Positions 47,312 through 59,483 of a DNA stretch of 64,000 nt are shown one piece after another; the stretch's first letter is position 1, and every line of letters starts with the position of its first letter. The notes below the pieces were generated by a model that saw only the letters and a list, made by a program, of their open reading frames with translations, was not told the origin of the DNA and did no database searches. Source of the DNA: Euryodendron excelsum (taxonomy: Eukaryota; Streptophyta; Magnoliopsida; Ericales; Pentaphylacaceae). The position numbers and the translations under genes are program-made. The stretch is taken from contig CM065390.1 of NCBI GenBank assembly GCA_033060915.1, forward strand, positions 15,925,001 to 15,989,000, in the 5' to 3' direction.

Positions 47312-50300
47312 TGTAAAACCCGCGATTTTTAAAAATATACTTTTGGATTTTGAAATTTGAAGGAAATAAAATTTAGAGGATTAGTTATTCGATAGAGTCC
47401 CAAAACTTAAAATTAATATAAAGCCAGGGAAAGAAGTGGAATTTCGAGGGAGAAATTCTTGTAAGATGGGAAGACTGTAACACCCGCAACTTCCTTTGAT
47501 TCCACTACATCTCTAGTTGGACTGGAGGGACCAAACCATAGGAATTATATGTCTAAAATGAAGCTCCCTTTGAGGCTCGATCTAGTTAACGGTTTAGAAC
47601 TCGGCTTCATGGAAAGTCGGTTCCTTCGAAACACGTTATACTCGACAAATTCGCACTGATTTTTGTCCTAACTTTAAACTAGGTTTTCTTTCTCGTTTCT
47701 CAATAGATTTTGATAAATCAAGTGTCTAAAATTATCTACTCTTCGAGCCCGATCCTCTCGTGTTCTCAGAACTCAATTTCGTGGAGTTTCGATCTCCCGA
47801 AAAACATCTGAAAGCCGCTGCACCTAGTAATTTCGTATGTGATTTTACCGAAAACTCGGATCAAGCTTTCTTTCTCGTTTCCCATCGGAATCGCATGAAA
47901 TTTGAGTCTAATTCGATCAATTTTTTTAGCACTTTCTAACCATGGCCTCAAAATAAATGTTCGATAAGGTTTGCAATCCCGAACTCAGCCGTTTCGGGCC
48001 AATGCCCACTTTCTTTTACGTCAAATTATTGCACCTTACCACCTTTGCATGGCCAGCTGCCACCTATACATGTAGTGCACGAAATATACTAATAGATGTA
48101 TCTATAACACATGCTAAGACCTCATTTTATTGCTAGTGCAAGGTTAAGCCATGCATACACATGCACATCAATATGACTACCACATGTTCAATACACTAAA
48201 TTATATAAACCTAGCATCTTGTCCCCCCTTCTTCCCCTACTTGCCGGCCAAGCATGGACCATTCTTGGTCAAATTTATATATAATAAGGTTAAGTGCTTT
48301 AGTATAATATTAGAACACACAAATCATAGTATAATACATAGGTTTAATCTAGCATATGTTGCAACATAATGCACTAGAACATAACTCCATCACTTTTGCC
48401 CTTGTGTTGCCGGCAAGCATGCTCCATGCTTAGCCAATGAAGGCTTTTGATGAGTTATATATGTTATTTATGGGATGAGAGAGGAGGGGGAGACCGAGAG
48501 AGAGAGAGATGGGAAGGGAGTTTGCATGTGCATGATCTAAAACCAATGCATTTGTATCCCTTGTGTTGAACACAAGGCACACTTGGACCCAAAATGCCCC
48601 ATGCTCCCCCAATGTGTATGGCTGCCCTTTTCTCTTAGTTTGACTATAAGACTTTGAGGTAATTATGGAAGGGGGAGATAGAAAGAAAGATAGGGAGAGA
48701 GGGGTGAACCGAGAGAGATGGACAGAGAGGGGAGAGAATTCACCCATGGTCCAAGTTCTTGGACATGGGCATGCTAGGCATGGGCTCCCATGCAAATCAT
48801 GTACCAGCTGTTGTAGAGAGAAAGAGCAAGAAATTGAGAAAGGAAAGAGAAAGGGAACAAGAGCAGTTTGGAAGAGGGAGAGCTCGGGAGAAGGAAGGAG
48901 ACTCTCGAGTAAGAGAGAAACCCGAGCCTTGTCCTAATCCAAGAAACTTAAGGTATGGCCTTTTCCCTCCTGATTTATAGTATGATTCACATCTAAAAAC
49001 ACTGCTGGAACAAGAAGAAATTCCCAGAATTTTCGGTCGAGAAAATGAGAAGTTAGTTTTCGGTTCAGACTGGTGCAAACCAGTCAGGACAGTCACTTTC
49101 AAAACATTTGTTTTAGAGCTTAAATGTCTCTAATTGTGCATCTAAGACCATGGTTGAATAGAACACAAAAAAACCCTTCATTTTAGGCTTAAAGTTTGCT
49201 TAGTTTGGTTAAAAATTGGTAGAGGAAACTCTGTCCAAAGTTGGAAGAGTTTCTGTTGCAAAAATCTGTAGAATGAGCCATTTTTCGAAGGCTGTTTGGC
49301 ATATCTAAAACTTTTATTCAGAGCTGAATTTTTGGATACTTGAACTTTGTGATCTTAGTGAAATATGGGCTTTGGTTTCAGCCACAAATGTTTAGTATTC
49401 GAATTATAGTGATTTTTCATATTTATGTTGCCACTGTAGAATTCTAAAACTCCGTCCTGAGACCCCTCCCTTTGACAACAGTTTTGACCAAGGTTAGAGT
49501 CTTTTAAAGATCATGAAAATTTTACTATATTTACTGGATGTAAGGATGAGACTTTGTACCAAAATTCAGATCGATTGAGTTTCATCTTCCTATGTTTAGA
49601 ACCTATGAAATTCGGACCATCTGTTGCGGGATCTTCCTTTTAGCAGCACTATTTTGTTTTCTAAAATGCGAAATAAATACCTAGGCTGGTCCTTTAATTG
49701 TGAATTTTGGTGTGGATGTTCCTTGGGATGTCTATTAGCATTTCCATAAGTTTGGGACTCGGTTGACAAGAGAATAATCAATTCTTCCCCTTTTAGTAAA
49801 CCTGTGTTAGATTCGGCAGCTTAGCCGACTTGGTGAATTTTGGCGTAAGCCTAGAACCTATTCGAGTTGGAAGAGAGTTGTTTTGAGGTCTATGTGTCCA
49901 ACCTCATGAGCACTTGTTGAAGGCATTTTCATTATTTCTAAACGTGGCTAAGTATCAAGCTAAGAATGGTTCTTTATATTAACTTCACAGAGATGTTTTG
50001 GGTTGTGTGGTGATCTTTGCGAGATAAGTGGAATGCGATTGAGGTAACCAGTTGTATACAATACGCTCTTCTTCAAATCTCTTTGCAAAAGTAGATTCCT
50101 ATTGTTTTTTGAATTGTATTCCTCTTGCATATTTATGTTGGTAAATTCCATCGTTATATGATTTTTGACTCTATTAAGGGTGTTCCGACATATCCTTGTG
50201 TATTGTATTCATTGTTGAACTCCTTGATGATGCTACATTTGGAATGCTTGTTAAATTCATCGTTATATGACTTTTGACTCTATTAAGCGTGTTCTGACAT

Positions 50301-51130
50301 ATCCTTGTGTATTGTGATCGTTGTTGAACTCCTTGATGATGCTACTTTTGGAATGCTGGTATTGTGTTCGTTGTTGAACTCCTTGATGATGCTAATTCTG
50401 GAATGCTCGTTATATCCCGTCATTATACGATGTTTGGCTCTATTAAGTATATTCCAACATATCTTTGTGTATTGTGTTTGTTGTTGAACTCCTTGATAAT
50501 GCTATTTTGGAATCATTAAATTTTACTATGGCTGATGTGCCATAGAACTAATCAACACTCATTCAAACGCAGCCGCTGGCCGTTATTAGAAATGGTTATG
50601 GAATGATGACCCTACAGGGTATTGATCATAGGATATTGATCCATGGGATATTGGTTATTGAAATTGGTTATAATATCGTGGCACGGGTAGCGTTTGGCAT
50701 GATACTGAGAAAGGCCGGGTATTGGGCTATGATGGAACCTTGGATTAATGATTGAATTATTGGAATAATTGTTATACATATTATGTTCTGATTGACTCCA
50801 TTTTTATTGTCCTAAATTGAGTACTTGTACTCCTGTCGTATTGTATACTTCCTAATTAAATTTTATTTTTCAGGTTAAGACAAAACAAGGGAAGAGCAAG
50901 ATTTTAGAGCTTATCTTATTAGAGTTGTGGATTGAGTCGACTATTATTAAGTTTCGGAAGCCTTGTATTACGGAAGTGTCTATCTTTTGTAGTCAGAGTC
51001 TTAAAGACTATTTGAAAATTGTAATATTGGTGACGAGTTGTGGCGATTGAAGTTGTATTACTTTGGAGTTTATTTTAGTTAATTATTTTTTTTTTCTTTT
51101 TAATGGTCTGAAAAAATCCGGGTCGTTACA
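47312..51130 (+). mobile_element. 3.8-kb solo LTR, probably Ty3-gypsy, nested in the copia element
   Basis: It begins TGTAAAACCCGCGATTTTT and ends AAAATCCGGGTCGTTACA, the TG...CA ends with inverted terminal bases typical of long Ty3-gypsy (Tekay/Del-like) LTRs. An exact 5-bp duplication GCATG flanks it at 47307-47311 and 51131-51135. No gag or pol frames occur inside, and there is no second LTR, which points to a solo LTR left by recombination. It holds GA-rich stretches near 48480-48930 and a tandem repeat at 50146-50515. Lineage naming is from end motifs only. Confidence 0.75.
50146..50515 (+). repeat. Tandem repeat of about 110 bp inside the solo LTR
   Basis: The phrase TTGTTGAACTCCTTGATGATG recurs in full or near-full form four times in the interval, with TCGTTATATGA and CTCTATTAAG blocks between. 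One unit is truncated to about 51 bases. Such subrepeats are common in long gypsy LTRs. Confidence 0.8.
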
Positions 51131-51890
51131 GCATGAGACTGAATTTGTTTGTCACAGTGATTCTTCACATATATACATACATGACACATGCATAATTAGT
51201 TCTAGTAGCTGACATAAACTGGGGTACTTAGCCTATGTGAGTTTCTTATTTAAAGCGGCAAAAGATTGCAATAAATTATTATTTTAACATCAACAATTGG
51301 AGAAGAGTTTGTCAATTTGGCGTCTTCCCACGAGAATCATCAATTAGAGTAGCATTGTCACAAATTATTAACATTCATGCACTAGGTGAGATAAAAATAT
51401 TATTTTACCATCTAACCAAGACATGTAGTGTCAGCTTAATCGTTCAAGTCATCACAAAAGTTTATATCTAAAATAATGAGGATACTCAAATCACAAACTG
51501 AAGAGGCCTTTTAATGAAAAACGTGGTGTCTGATTCTTTTGACTCTACATATCCATATCATGTTCATCAATTTATTTTGCTTACATTACGTTATCACACG
51601 CAATGGACTCCATCACACCTTTTGGCTGAAGCCAAATTCAATAAACAATATTACTTAATTGCATAAAACATGAACTTTAATGTAACTCTTCATGCATGTA
51701 CATAAGCGTGGCTGTGGACTTAAAGACTTGCAGACGAGCCAGTGCACTAAGATCTAGAAGAACTATCAGATTTATGAATGGGCAGAAAAGGCTTGTACAA
51801 ACAAGCATTCAAAAGATGCGTAAGTGCCGCTACAGAAATATTTCTTTACATATATTTCTTTAACAAAAAATCATGGAAGATTTTAAATGA

Positions 51891-51903
51891 GACTCTGATA
51901 TCA
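51891..51903 (-). promoter_or_regulatory. Primer-binding site of the copia element
   Basis: On the minus strand TGATATCAGAGTC directly follows the 5' LTR. It resembles the TGGTATCAGAGC site complementary to initiator tRNA-Met used by most plant copia elements, with a few changes. Confidence 0.7.
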
Positions 51904-52352
51904 CATATAAAATTAATTGCATAAATCTATCAATTATAAACTTTAATTAAAAGACCTAAAACTATCATGATTTTCACGTATTAATAATGAGAAAATACAT
52001 AAGTACAAAAAATATACACGCAGCCATGATTGCAAACCTTAAACAATTGATTTGAGCAGAGTATTCTCTCATCCAACCAGAAATATAATCTCTCTCTTAA
52101 CCTTTTTTTCTTCTATTATACAATAATGATGGGAAATTTTGTACTTTTATAGGTAAAGAATGGACCAATTTCCATCTTCAACTATAAGTCTACTTACTTA
52201 TCACACTAGGAATGGGAAACTACTTCTTTTATTGACCAATAAAACATAAGAGATTAATACAGAATATGATTAAAAACCTTATCATTAGTAAACCCATAAA
52301 TAATAGATAAATTATATATGCCACATCATGTGGGCCACATAAAAGTTTAACA
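51904..52352 (-). repeat. 5' LTR of the copia element
   Basis: It is the partner of the 42614-43063 repeat, in the same orientation. On the minus strand it starts TGTTAAACTTTTATGTGG and ends next to the primer-binding site. Confidence 0.88.
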
Positions 52353-52604
52353 ATATTATCTACACGAATTAAGAAAACTTTATACATTATTAAATAGTAG
52401 TCCATCACAAAGAGGAGTGAAGAAGGATTGAATTTGAAATATCATAAGAATCAACTGACCACTAGAACACACCTTTATGCATATAGTTGCTTTAGGTAAT
52501 CCTTAAGACTATAGAAGGAGGATTACAATGGCAATCATTATGAATTTTAAAACCCTCTATCTAAGTGTGACTCTTAATATAAGACTATAACATACCCGTA
52601 TAAC

Positions 52605-52700
52605 ATCTTCTTTCAACTCCAAGAAGTTAGCCTAATGGTTAAAAGCTTAAAGTTTGAATTATGATCCATTCAAGTTCTTAAATTCGAAACCTCTTAGATG
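52605..52700 (+). mobile_element. Possible tRNA-derived SINE
   Basis: GTTAGCCTAATGGTTAAAAG closely resembles a tRNA A box region, and AAATTCGAAACCTC about 45 bases on resembles a B box. It lies in the remaining intron 1 of PIP copy A. No tail or target duplication was identified. Confidence 0.35.
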
Positions 52701-52995
52701 GTGCTATCAACTATTTGGAACAATTTATAGAGCTTTTGGTTTGATAATTACTCAATTTATATGGAGGATTACATAAGCTCCAGAGTTAACCGAGCTGAAT
52801 GCAAGTTGACTCGGATACTCTGTTAGAAAAAAAAAATCTTTGTTGCAGCTAAATTTGGGTGAAGGAAGAAAATAAAAAATAAATAGTCAAATCTTTAAAG
52901 AAAATGTTTTGGAAAATCAATTCATAGTAACTGTACTCTTGTCCTTCAAATATTAATAAACTTGTGCTTAAATTCTGGGCCCCTAAGAATCCCAC

Positions 52996-53302
52996 CAGAA
53001 ATACCGGCGGTGCAGTACACAAGAACAAAGATCATGCCAACAGCAGCTCAGGCGATGCCGAGAATGCCAACGCCACCACAATGGTCAACGTTCTTGGCTG
53101 GATCTGTCTGGCTCTCGTACCCAATCACGGTCAGAACCAAAATGTAAAGGAAGAGAAGGGTGGCGATGAACTCCGCAATCAGAGCCCTACAAAAGGACCA
53201 CTTGGTCAGCTCCTCCGGGTCAATGAGTGTCGCCCGCGGCGGGTCCTTGTAGTCCTTGGCGGAGAAGGACCCCTACTCAGCCACCCCCACGTCCTTAGCC
53301 AT
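52996..53302 (-). pseudogene. PIP2 aquaporin exon 1 with two stop codons (copy A)
   Basis: The minus strand reads MAKDVGVAE, stop, then [68 protein letters not shown], stop, and [14 protein letters not shown]. This is the N-terminus and first two membrane helices of a plasma-membrane PIP2 water channel. Stops are at codon 10 (53273-53275) and at about codon 85 (53048-53050), where Trp is expected. The exon ends in phase 1 at a GTGGG donor, the usual first PIP intron position. A single extra codon follows the second stop. Its intron has been filled by the copia element; the exon 2 remnant is at 42037-42117. Exon 1 and its 5' flank closely match copy B at 62405-62712. Confidence 0.93.
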
Positions 53303-53420
53303 ATATATATAATCACGTCTGTATCAACACTTTCTAGAGAGACAGTGGTGAGCTTTGTAAGAGAGTTCGGTGGGTGAGAGTGTAGCCAAGAGTGAAAAGG
53401 GTGGGGGGTATATTTACAGA
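53303..53420 (-). promoter_or_regulatory. 5' flank of PIP copy A, homologous to copy B
   Basis: Shared blocks with 62713-62840 include CTTTCTA(A/G)AGAGACAG, GGTGGGTGAG and GAGTGAAAAGGGTGGGG. This shows that the duplication included promoter and leader. Farther upstream, 55590-55730 and 56740-56960 match 62990-63320, with intervening DNA inserted only in A. Confidence 0.7.
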
Positions 53421-56400
53421 AGGAAAGAGTTTATGGAATTGAGTATGGGATTAGATTTCTTCCCTAACTCACCCATATATATCTATATATATATACTAGC
53501 AGTAAACTTGTGCTGTACACGGGATATAGAGAATAAAATTTAAAAATATTTTTTTTATAAAAATAAATAATTAATTTTATATCCTTAAACTTTACAAAAG
53601 TAATATAAGTTTTATTAAATCATAAATTACTATTATCATTTAAAACTGAAAATTTATCAAAAAATTGTTCAAATTTTAAGTTAGAGATATGTGACTTATT
53701 GTTAATGGCTCAATATGCGCAAAACAGTTGTAGATTTGACTAAACTAATAGGGTTATATATCTAACTCAGCATAAATTCTATTTTATGTGAGAAACATGC
53801 ATAAGGCATTCTTTAAATAAATAACAAATAATAATAATAATAATAATTAAGCTTCATACGGTTTTGTTAGGGTGGTTGGTGGTATATATTTATTGATGAA
53901 ATTTACTCGATTTAAAATAGTAACCTATCTTAAGTTTATGCATTTATGTAATAAAAATTTCTTCTCCAAAAAGTTATATTATTCATCGCTAACCTTGTGA
54001 AAAAATAGCAAATTATATTAGAGTCACAAAATTATAGTATTTGAAGTACTTATTATTTCTTTATTGTATATAATATACCTTAAAATTTTGTTTAAAATAT
54101 TCTCAAGGTATTAAAAATGTAAGCAATAAAAAGTTAAATATGACTTCATATTAACCTAGAAAGAATTTTAAAAATTGTCTATGAATTCATTCGGTTTCAA
54201 AGGCTAGACAGCTCAATCACTATAAAATACTTGAAAATATATGAATTATCCTTTAATTGAAAAAAAAAAATTAATAACTTAAGTTTCATGGGGGCTTGCC
54301 CAAATTTTGACTTATTGTTGTTATTGTTGACTAAACATATTTGAAAACATGTGATTGATGAGTATTTGCAGTAAAATGAGAATCGACCAATAATAAGTGA
54401 TTTCTTAAATAACAAAACAATAGTTGATACATCATTTAATAATTTTTTGACATGTGGACTTTTTATTCTAAAAATTTAAAATAACTTTTATTTTTATTAA
54501 ATATTTTTTGAATGAGATATTTGAAGGATAAACTTGCCATATTAATGAAGAGCCAAAATAAAAAAAAAATTAAAGCAAAGCTAATAAGTTGGAAAGAACC
54601 AACAATATCGAGAGATATATTTAACTTGAAAACGATAGATCACGACTTTTAATTATATAATGATAACCAATTATTATATTATATATGATAGATAGATGAC
54701 CATAATATAGATAATTCATAGTAGATGAAAAATTGGAGAGAGACACTTTAGGGTTGTTTTTATGATTGTTTTCTATTTTTTATTATTTCTTTTGAGTTTT
54801 TGGATCAATCAAAATTAGAACGCATATAGTTATGCATAGGAAATCTAAAGATATAAGATATTAAGATTGAAGAATTAAATTTTAGAGATTGTTTTTATTT
54901 TATTTTAAATAGCTTTTTTTTTTAAAAAAAAAATTGACTAATCATAATTTAAAGACACAAAATTGGATATATTTGAAATAGATACATTTATGGCAGTGCT
55001 TAATAAACTTTTAACTAAAATTTTGATATGATGATGCAAAAGTTAAAACAAAAAAAAAGTTAAATGTTTCAACTTTAATTGGCTCATAACCAATTGCAAG
55101 TTTAGTTTTATAATATTTGTCCTTCTTAAAAGGAAATTAAAAGAATTTGAAGAGAAAATTGTAAAATTTTGAATTTAAGAAAGAACTTTCTAAAATTGTA
55201 AGAGTACAATTGTGGAATTGAAAGAAATTTAAAATAACTAATTTAATGTATCTAAATTTTAGGTAAAACCTTCTCGAAATAACATAAAAGTTTCCTAAGT
55301 TTTAGCAAAAAAATTATTATTCATTGGTAGGAAGTAAAAGTTTCTATATTTTATACTTAAATCAATAATATTATGACACATGTAATATTAATAATTTAAA
55401 ATTTATAAAATTAAAAAATTAGATTGAATATTTCAATATCAAAGACTCAATAATTTATTGTTATAATATATAGCATAGATACAATCTTCTGGCGATGTAG
55501 ATAGACTTTTCTTTTAGTTACCCAACAGACAACTACACCCCCACCTCCTTCCTCTCATTTTCTCTTTGTTTTTTTTTTTTTTTTGGTTATGGGCCGGTCT
55601 CTGCAGTCCGCACCTCACTTTGCTCTGTAATTCAACTCCTCTGGGCACGTACTTAACCATCATATATCCTTACAAAATATAGTTCACCAGAGAAAATTAT
55701 ATATGATGATGCAAGGAAACCACTAGGCCAGCTTGTGGTCAGCAAGTTCGATCCCTTTATACTTCTTTTGTAACCCGTCATCATTTATGAAATGTATAAA
55801 ATTTACATAATTTGTATGAAGAGTGCCCTGCATTAACTCAAGAATAGTCGATTGGAATTCTAGACACGCTATAACCAAAAAAAATTATGTATACCTATAT
55901 ATATAGAATGATGCAATGAGTAGTGTAATGTTCTGTTGGTCAAACTTTACTTTTGTCCTCAAGGTTTGATGCATATTCAGTTTTGCGCCCTCTTACTAAT
56001 GAACTTCCAAAAAATATCCTTCTTTTATCAGTTTTGCCACTTCTTTATGGCTAAATGTTCAGTAAAATGGTAATACGAATGACTTTAGTTGGAATATCGA
56101 CATCTACATTTAGGCTCTGCTTGGAACTCGAATTTTAGGTGAAAAAAGAAAAATGTAAAAAAAAAGTAAACAAAAATAAGAGTATTTTTATTCACTTTTT
56201 TTTATATATATATTTTTTTTTATAACTTTTTTCACTTAAAATTCGGATTCTAAACGAAGCATCAAAGGTCTACAATATTTCAATCTACATGATCACAAGC
56301 AATTATGCACCCGAAAAAGACTTATGCGACTACTCCAATATTAACTGCAGTTAATTGGCATTTTCACCTTTTCCATTCAAATATACTAGGTGTCTCACAG

Positions 56401-56800
56401 GATATATTGTAAACCAATTTTTTTGTATAAAATAGTGAAAACATAATTCATAGTTTTTTATTTATACATTCAATAAGAAAAAGAACTAAACCATGCTTTC
56501 GAGTAAACTAATGAAAGGATAACTAAAAATATTATAAAATATTAGAATGGCTTATTAAGGGTAACGTTGGAAGATAGTATGCAACCTACCTTTCAAAATG
56601 GCGGAAAAATATGAGGATGGGACAATATTGGGGAATCTCAAAACTAATGGGGAAAAGTGGATATACATTGAACTACAGGGGTAAAAGTGAAGTTTTTCCT
56701 ATTCTGTTTAGTCTAAGAATGTTTAGGATATTAACACATGAAAAAAGGAAAAATGATAACTGAATTGAATCCATTAATTCGCGCATGAATACTAGAAGAA
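53421..56800. other. Upstream DNA of PIP copy A with a probable insertion
   Basis: From 53496 the sequence starts (minus view) with a CTAGT end that resembles a Helitron 3' terminus, and AT-rich DNA unrelated to copy B runs to about 55480. Homology to the copy B upstream region resumes near 55600 (CTCTGTAATTCAACTC) and, after another insert with a family 2 MITE (56107-56264), near 56740. No gene recognised. Confidence 0.4.
56107..56264. mobile_element. MITE-like element, family 2
   Basis: The left end GCTCTGCTTGGAACTCGAAT and the right end AATTCGGATTCTAAACGAAG are inverted partners around an A-rich then T-rich core. Confidence 0.55.
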
Positions 56801-56811
56801 AATCCTTTTGT

Positions 56812-56949
56812 AAACCAGTTGATTCAATCTGAATATAAAACACACTATGAATAAAGACGAAGAAACTTTGAGACAATTTGTGAAACCAGTTGATTCAATC
56901 TGAATATAATACACTCTATGAATAAAGACGAAGAAACTTTGAGACAATT
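56812..56949. repeat. 71-bp tandem duplication
   Basis: Two units start AAACCAGTTGATTCAATCTG at 56812 and 56883 and run to GAGACAATT. The homologous copy B flank (near 63250-63300) has a single unit, so the duplication arose after the PIP region was duplicated. Confidence 0.85.
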
Positions 56950-57054
56950 CTCACAAATGGAGTTTAAGAGAGAAGAAAAAAAAAAATGAGACAATTCCGC
57001 TAGTTGCTGAATTTCGTGCTTATATTGTAGACTCTATATCATGCATACTATATT

Positions 57055-57285
57055 GTGATAACGCATCTGATTGTTGAAACCGACTCTCCTTTGGTTTATA
57101 ATATTATCTATAGGCAACAAGCCATGAACCAGGCCCATCAACCTCTGCTGCATGATATCCTACGGCTCCGGCAACACTTCAGCTTTCTGCAACTACGTTT
57201 TACCTATCGAGAGGGCAATTTTGTAGCTGATATGTTGGCGAAGGGAGCTGTGGAGGATGAGTTTTTGAACCTTACCTATGACTAA
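57055..57285 (+). pseudogene. RNase H-like C-terminal fragment of a retroelement
   Basis: The frame contains LIVETDSPLVYNII, then HDILRLRQHFSFLQLRFTYR, EGNFVADMLAKGA. The E-x-D-S core and the REGN-x-x-AD-x-LAK motif are those of the plant RVT_3 RNase H-like domain. It is plus-strand, about 76 codons, with no upstream polymerase. A similar but distinct fragment is at 10943-11365. Confidence 0.75.
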
Positions 57286-57603
57286 GCTCCGGACTTTCTT
57301 CAAGATGTTTTGTCTGCTGATAGCTTTGGTTTTAAGTTTAATAGAGAACTAATGTAATTCAATGGGTTTTGGGGAATATGCTGACATGGTCGTCCCAAGC
57401 CTTGTTCTGGTTGTAGATAACTGCGGCTCCAAAGCTCCTAGCAGGGTTGATTCCGGTGCCGGTGACTGGGATGGTGGCCAAGTGAACCATGAACGCAGCA
57501 AACCCAATTGGAAGTGGTGCCAATACCTTGATTTCAGAATCAAACACATTTACAACATTAATTAAATTCAAAGTTATTATCTATCAAGATAGAAAATTGC
57601 TAG

Positions 57604-58325
57604 ATCGGGTAAGTATGTCCTAATAATCCTCACAAAATGGCAGTTGTCCTCACTTCTCCTTCCTTCCATTTTAAAGTAAATTGACCACCCAATTGGCATC
57701 CACACAGCATTAATAATGACATTACAACCAAAAAAAATATATATATATTACACTAAGACTACCCATTAAGCGAGAAACTTATATACATAGATAAAAGATA
57801 CTACTTTTAAAAACCACAATATTTGGCAATGTTAGGTTTTTATTAACTCTGAAAAGAAAATTCTATTCTTATAAACTTTTTATACAAAATTATTGACTAG
57901 AATAATGCGACGATGTTAACCTTTTGCTTTAAAATGATAAAAGCAAAACATGTCATATTGATGATTTTCTATATAATTTTTTTTTGTTTTATAGCATTAA
58001 TTAGGAGGAAATCAGGTTTGCCAAATACATCTCAAGAAGGATTAGACAATAATCCAAACAAACTGGCAGTTGTCCTCATTTCTCCTTCCATTTTATAGTA
58101 AGTTGACCACCCAATTGACAACCAGACAGCATTAATACTGACATTACAGCAAAAAAATTTATACTAATACTATCAATAATCCAGAAACATATATATATAT
58201 ATATATAAAGAATATACTTTTAAAAATCACAGTATTTGGCAGTGTTAGATTTTTATTAACTCTAAAAAGAAAATTTTATAATTAATATCTTTTTATACAA
58301 AATTATTGTGCAGAATAATGTGACG
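57604..58325. repeat. Direct duplication of about 300 bp, spacing about 430 bp, in PIP copy B intron 2
   Basis: The block 57604-57915 (GGCAGTTGTCCTCA, TTGACCACCCAATTGGCATC, TATTTGGCA) is repeated at about 58035-58325 in the same order, with an unrelated piece between. Both lie between exons 3 and 2. Confidence 0.75.
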
Positions 58326-59483
58326 GAGATAGTTTTAAACCACAACAATTTTTTTTTCCTAAAATTTAACGTTGAGGTTCTTACGGGGACATGGGAGTCT
58401 CTGGCGCTCCTCTTGGGATGGGTGGCAGAGAAGAGGGTGTATACGAGGACGAACGTTCTTATGATCTCGGCGCCCTATCCGGTGCCTTTGCTGTAGCCAG
58501 CGGCGAGCTCGTTGGCCCCGCCGCCGTAGCGGTCGTAGTATGACTATTATATTTCACCCAAGTTCTCGGCCGAAAGTTTTTTCACTGAATCTTTGATTTT
58601 TGGCAACGACAGTTGATTTGTAAGCTAGTTATTCAGCCGGTGAAATCACTGCCTCCGTGATCTTCCTAAATTGGTCAGCTTCGGGAAATTTTGGATGCTA
58701 CGACGTATTCCAATTCATCTGGCATGAATCAGGTTTGGTTTTGTGGTCTGCAGTAAATTGATATGCATCCTGTCCAAGTTCTCCTCAAATTGCTCTGTAT
58801 TTTATGGTATATATAAACTTGCATTTGTAACATTGGAAAGAACTAAAATTTGCCGTAGTTATTGGAGCACATTGTCATCATTTCATTTTTTGTGTAGTCA
58901 TAGAAAATGCTTTTAATCGTGCAGTTTTGGGAAACAAAACTGAATTTCGTTTTCTAAAGAAAATGAAATTTTCTTAAAATAAGTTCTTAGCCTTAATGCA
59001 TTTGTGTATTTGTTCTTCTTTTTGGACATGTCATTAGTAATTAAACAGATAAATTAATGTTGAAGTCTGTAGTAAATTTTTAGATAGTTGGCTTCTTTCA
59101 ATATTCTGCTTCCTGAAATGCAAAATTGTAATGCTTCATAGTTTGTGAATTTGAATTGGAAGGAAGTATAACTTCATATTTGTTGGAAACAAATAATTGA
59201 ACCATGTAGAGTTTGGAATCTATTTGTGCACAAATTGGCATGTGATAAGAAAATATATAAAATATTGATAACATGTTTGTAATTTTAAATTTTTCTGATA
59301 AGCCAAATGTGGAGCTAATTGGATTTTGGCTTAGCTTGAATCCATGTCATTTATGATTTGGTTGGATTTTTCACCCAATCAATTTATTTTGTTTGTTAGG
59401 GCAGTTTTAGGTTAGGATTACAAGTCTGAGTTAAGCATGACAACCTACGAAACATAAACACTAAGCCAAAACTCCCGTATGCG

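Larger units (their letters stand above)
42614..52352 (-). mobile_element. Ty1-copia LTR retrotransposon, defective, 9.7 kb including nested insertions
   Basis: Direct repeats of about 450 bp bound the element: 3' LTR 42614-43063 and 5' LTR 51904-52352 in minus orientation. Both begin TGTTA(A/G)ACTTTTATGTGG. The 5-bp ATATT at 42609-42613 recurs at 52353-52357. A primer-binding site like the initiator-Met type (TGATATCAGAGTC) abuts the 5' LTR, and a purine-rich tract (CCAAGTGCAAGAA) abuts the 3' LTR. Gag remnants lie at 44503-45400; no protease, integrase or reverse transcriptase was seen. A 3.8-kb solo LTR and a Helitron-like element are nested inside. The insertion sits in intron 1 of PIP copy A. 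Confidence 0.86.

Noticed and set aside
48430..49102. Several open frames in the solo LTR, rich in Arg/Glu or Ser/Leu
   Set aside because: They come from GA-rich tracts and change character between frames; no retroelement domain.
52962..53377. 137-codon plus-strand frame over PIP copy A exon 1
   Set aside because: Antisense of the aquaporin exon, which is clearly recognisable on the minus strand.
55715..55765. tRNA-like B box (AAGTTCGATCCC) near 55747
   Set aside because: No matching A box at the right distance and no tRNA fold; not called as a tRNA or SINE.
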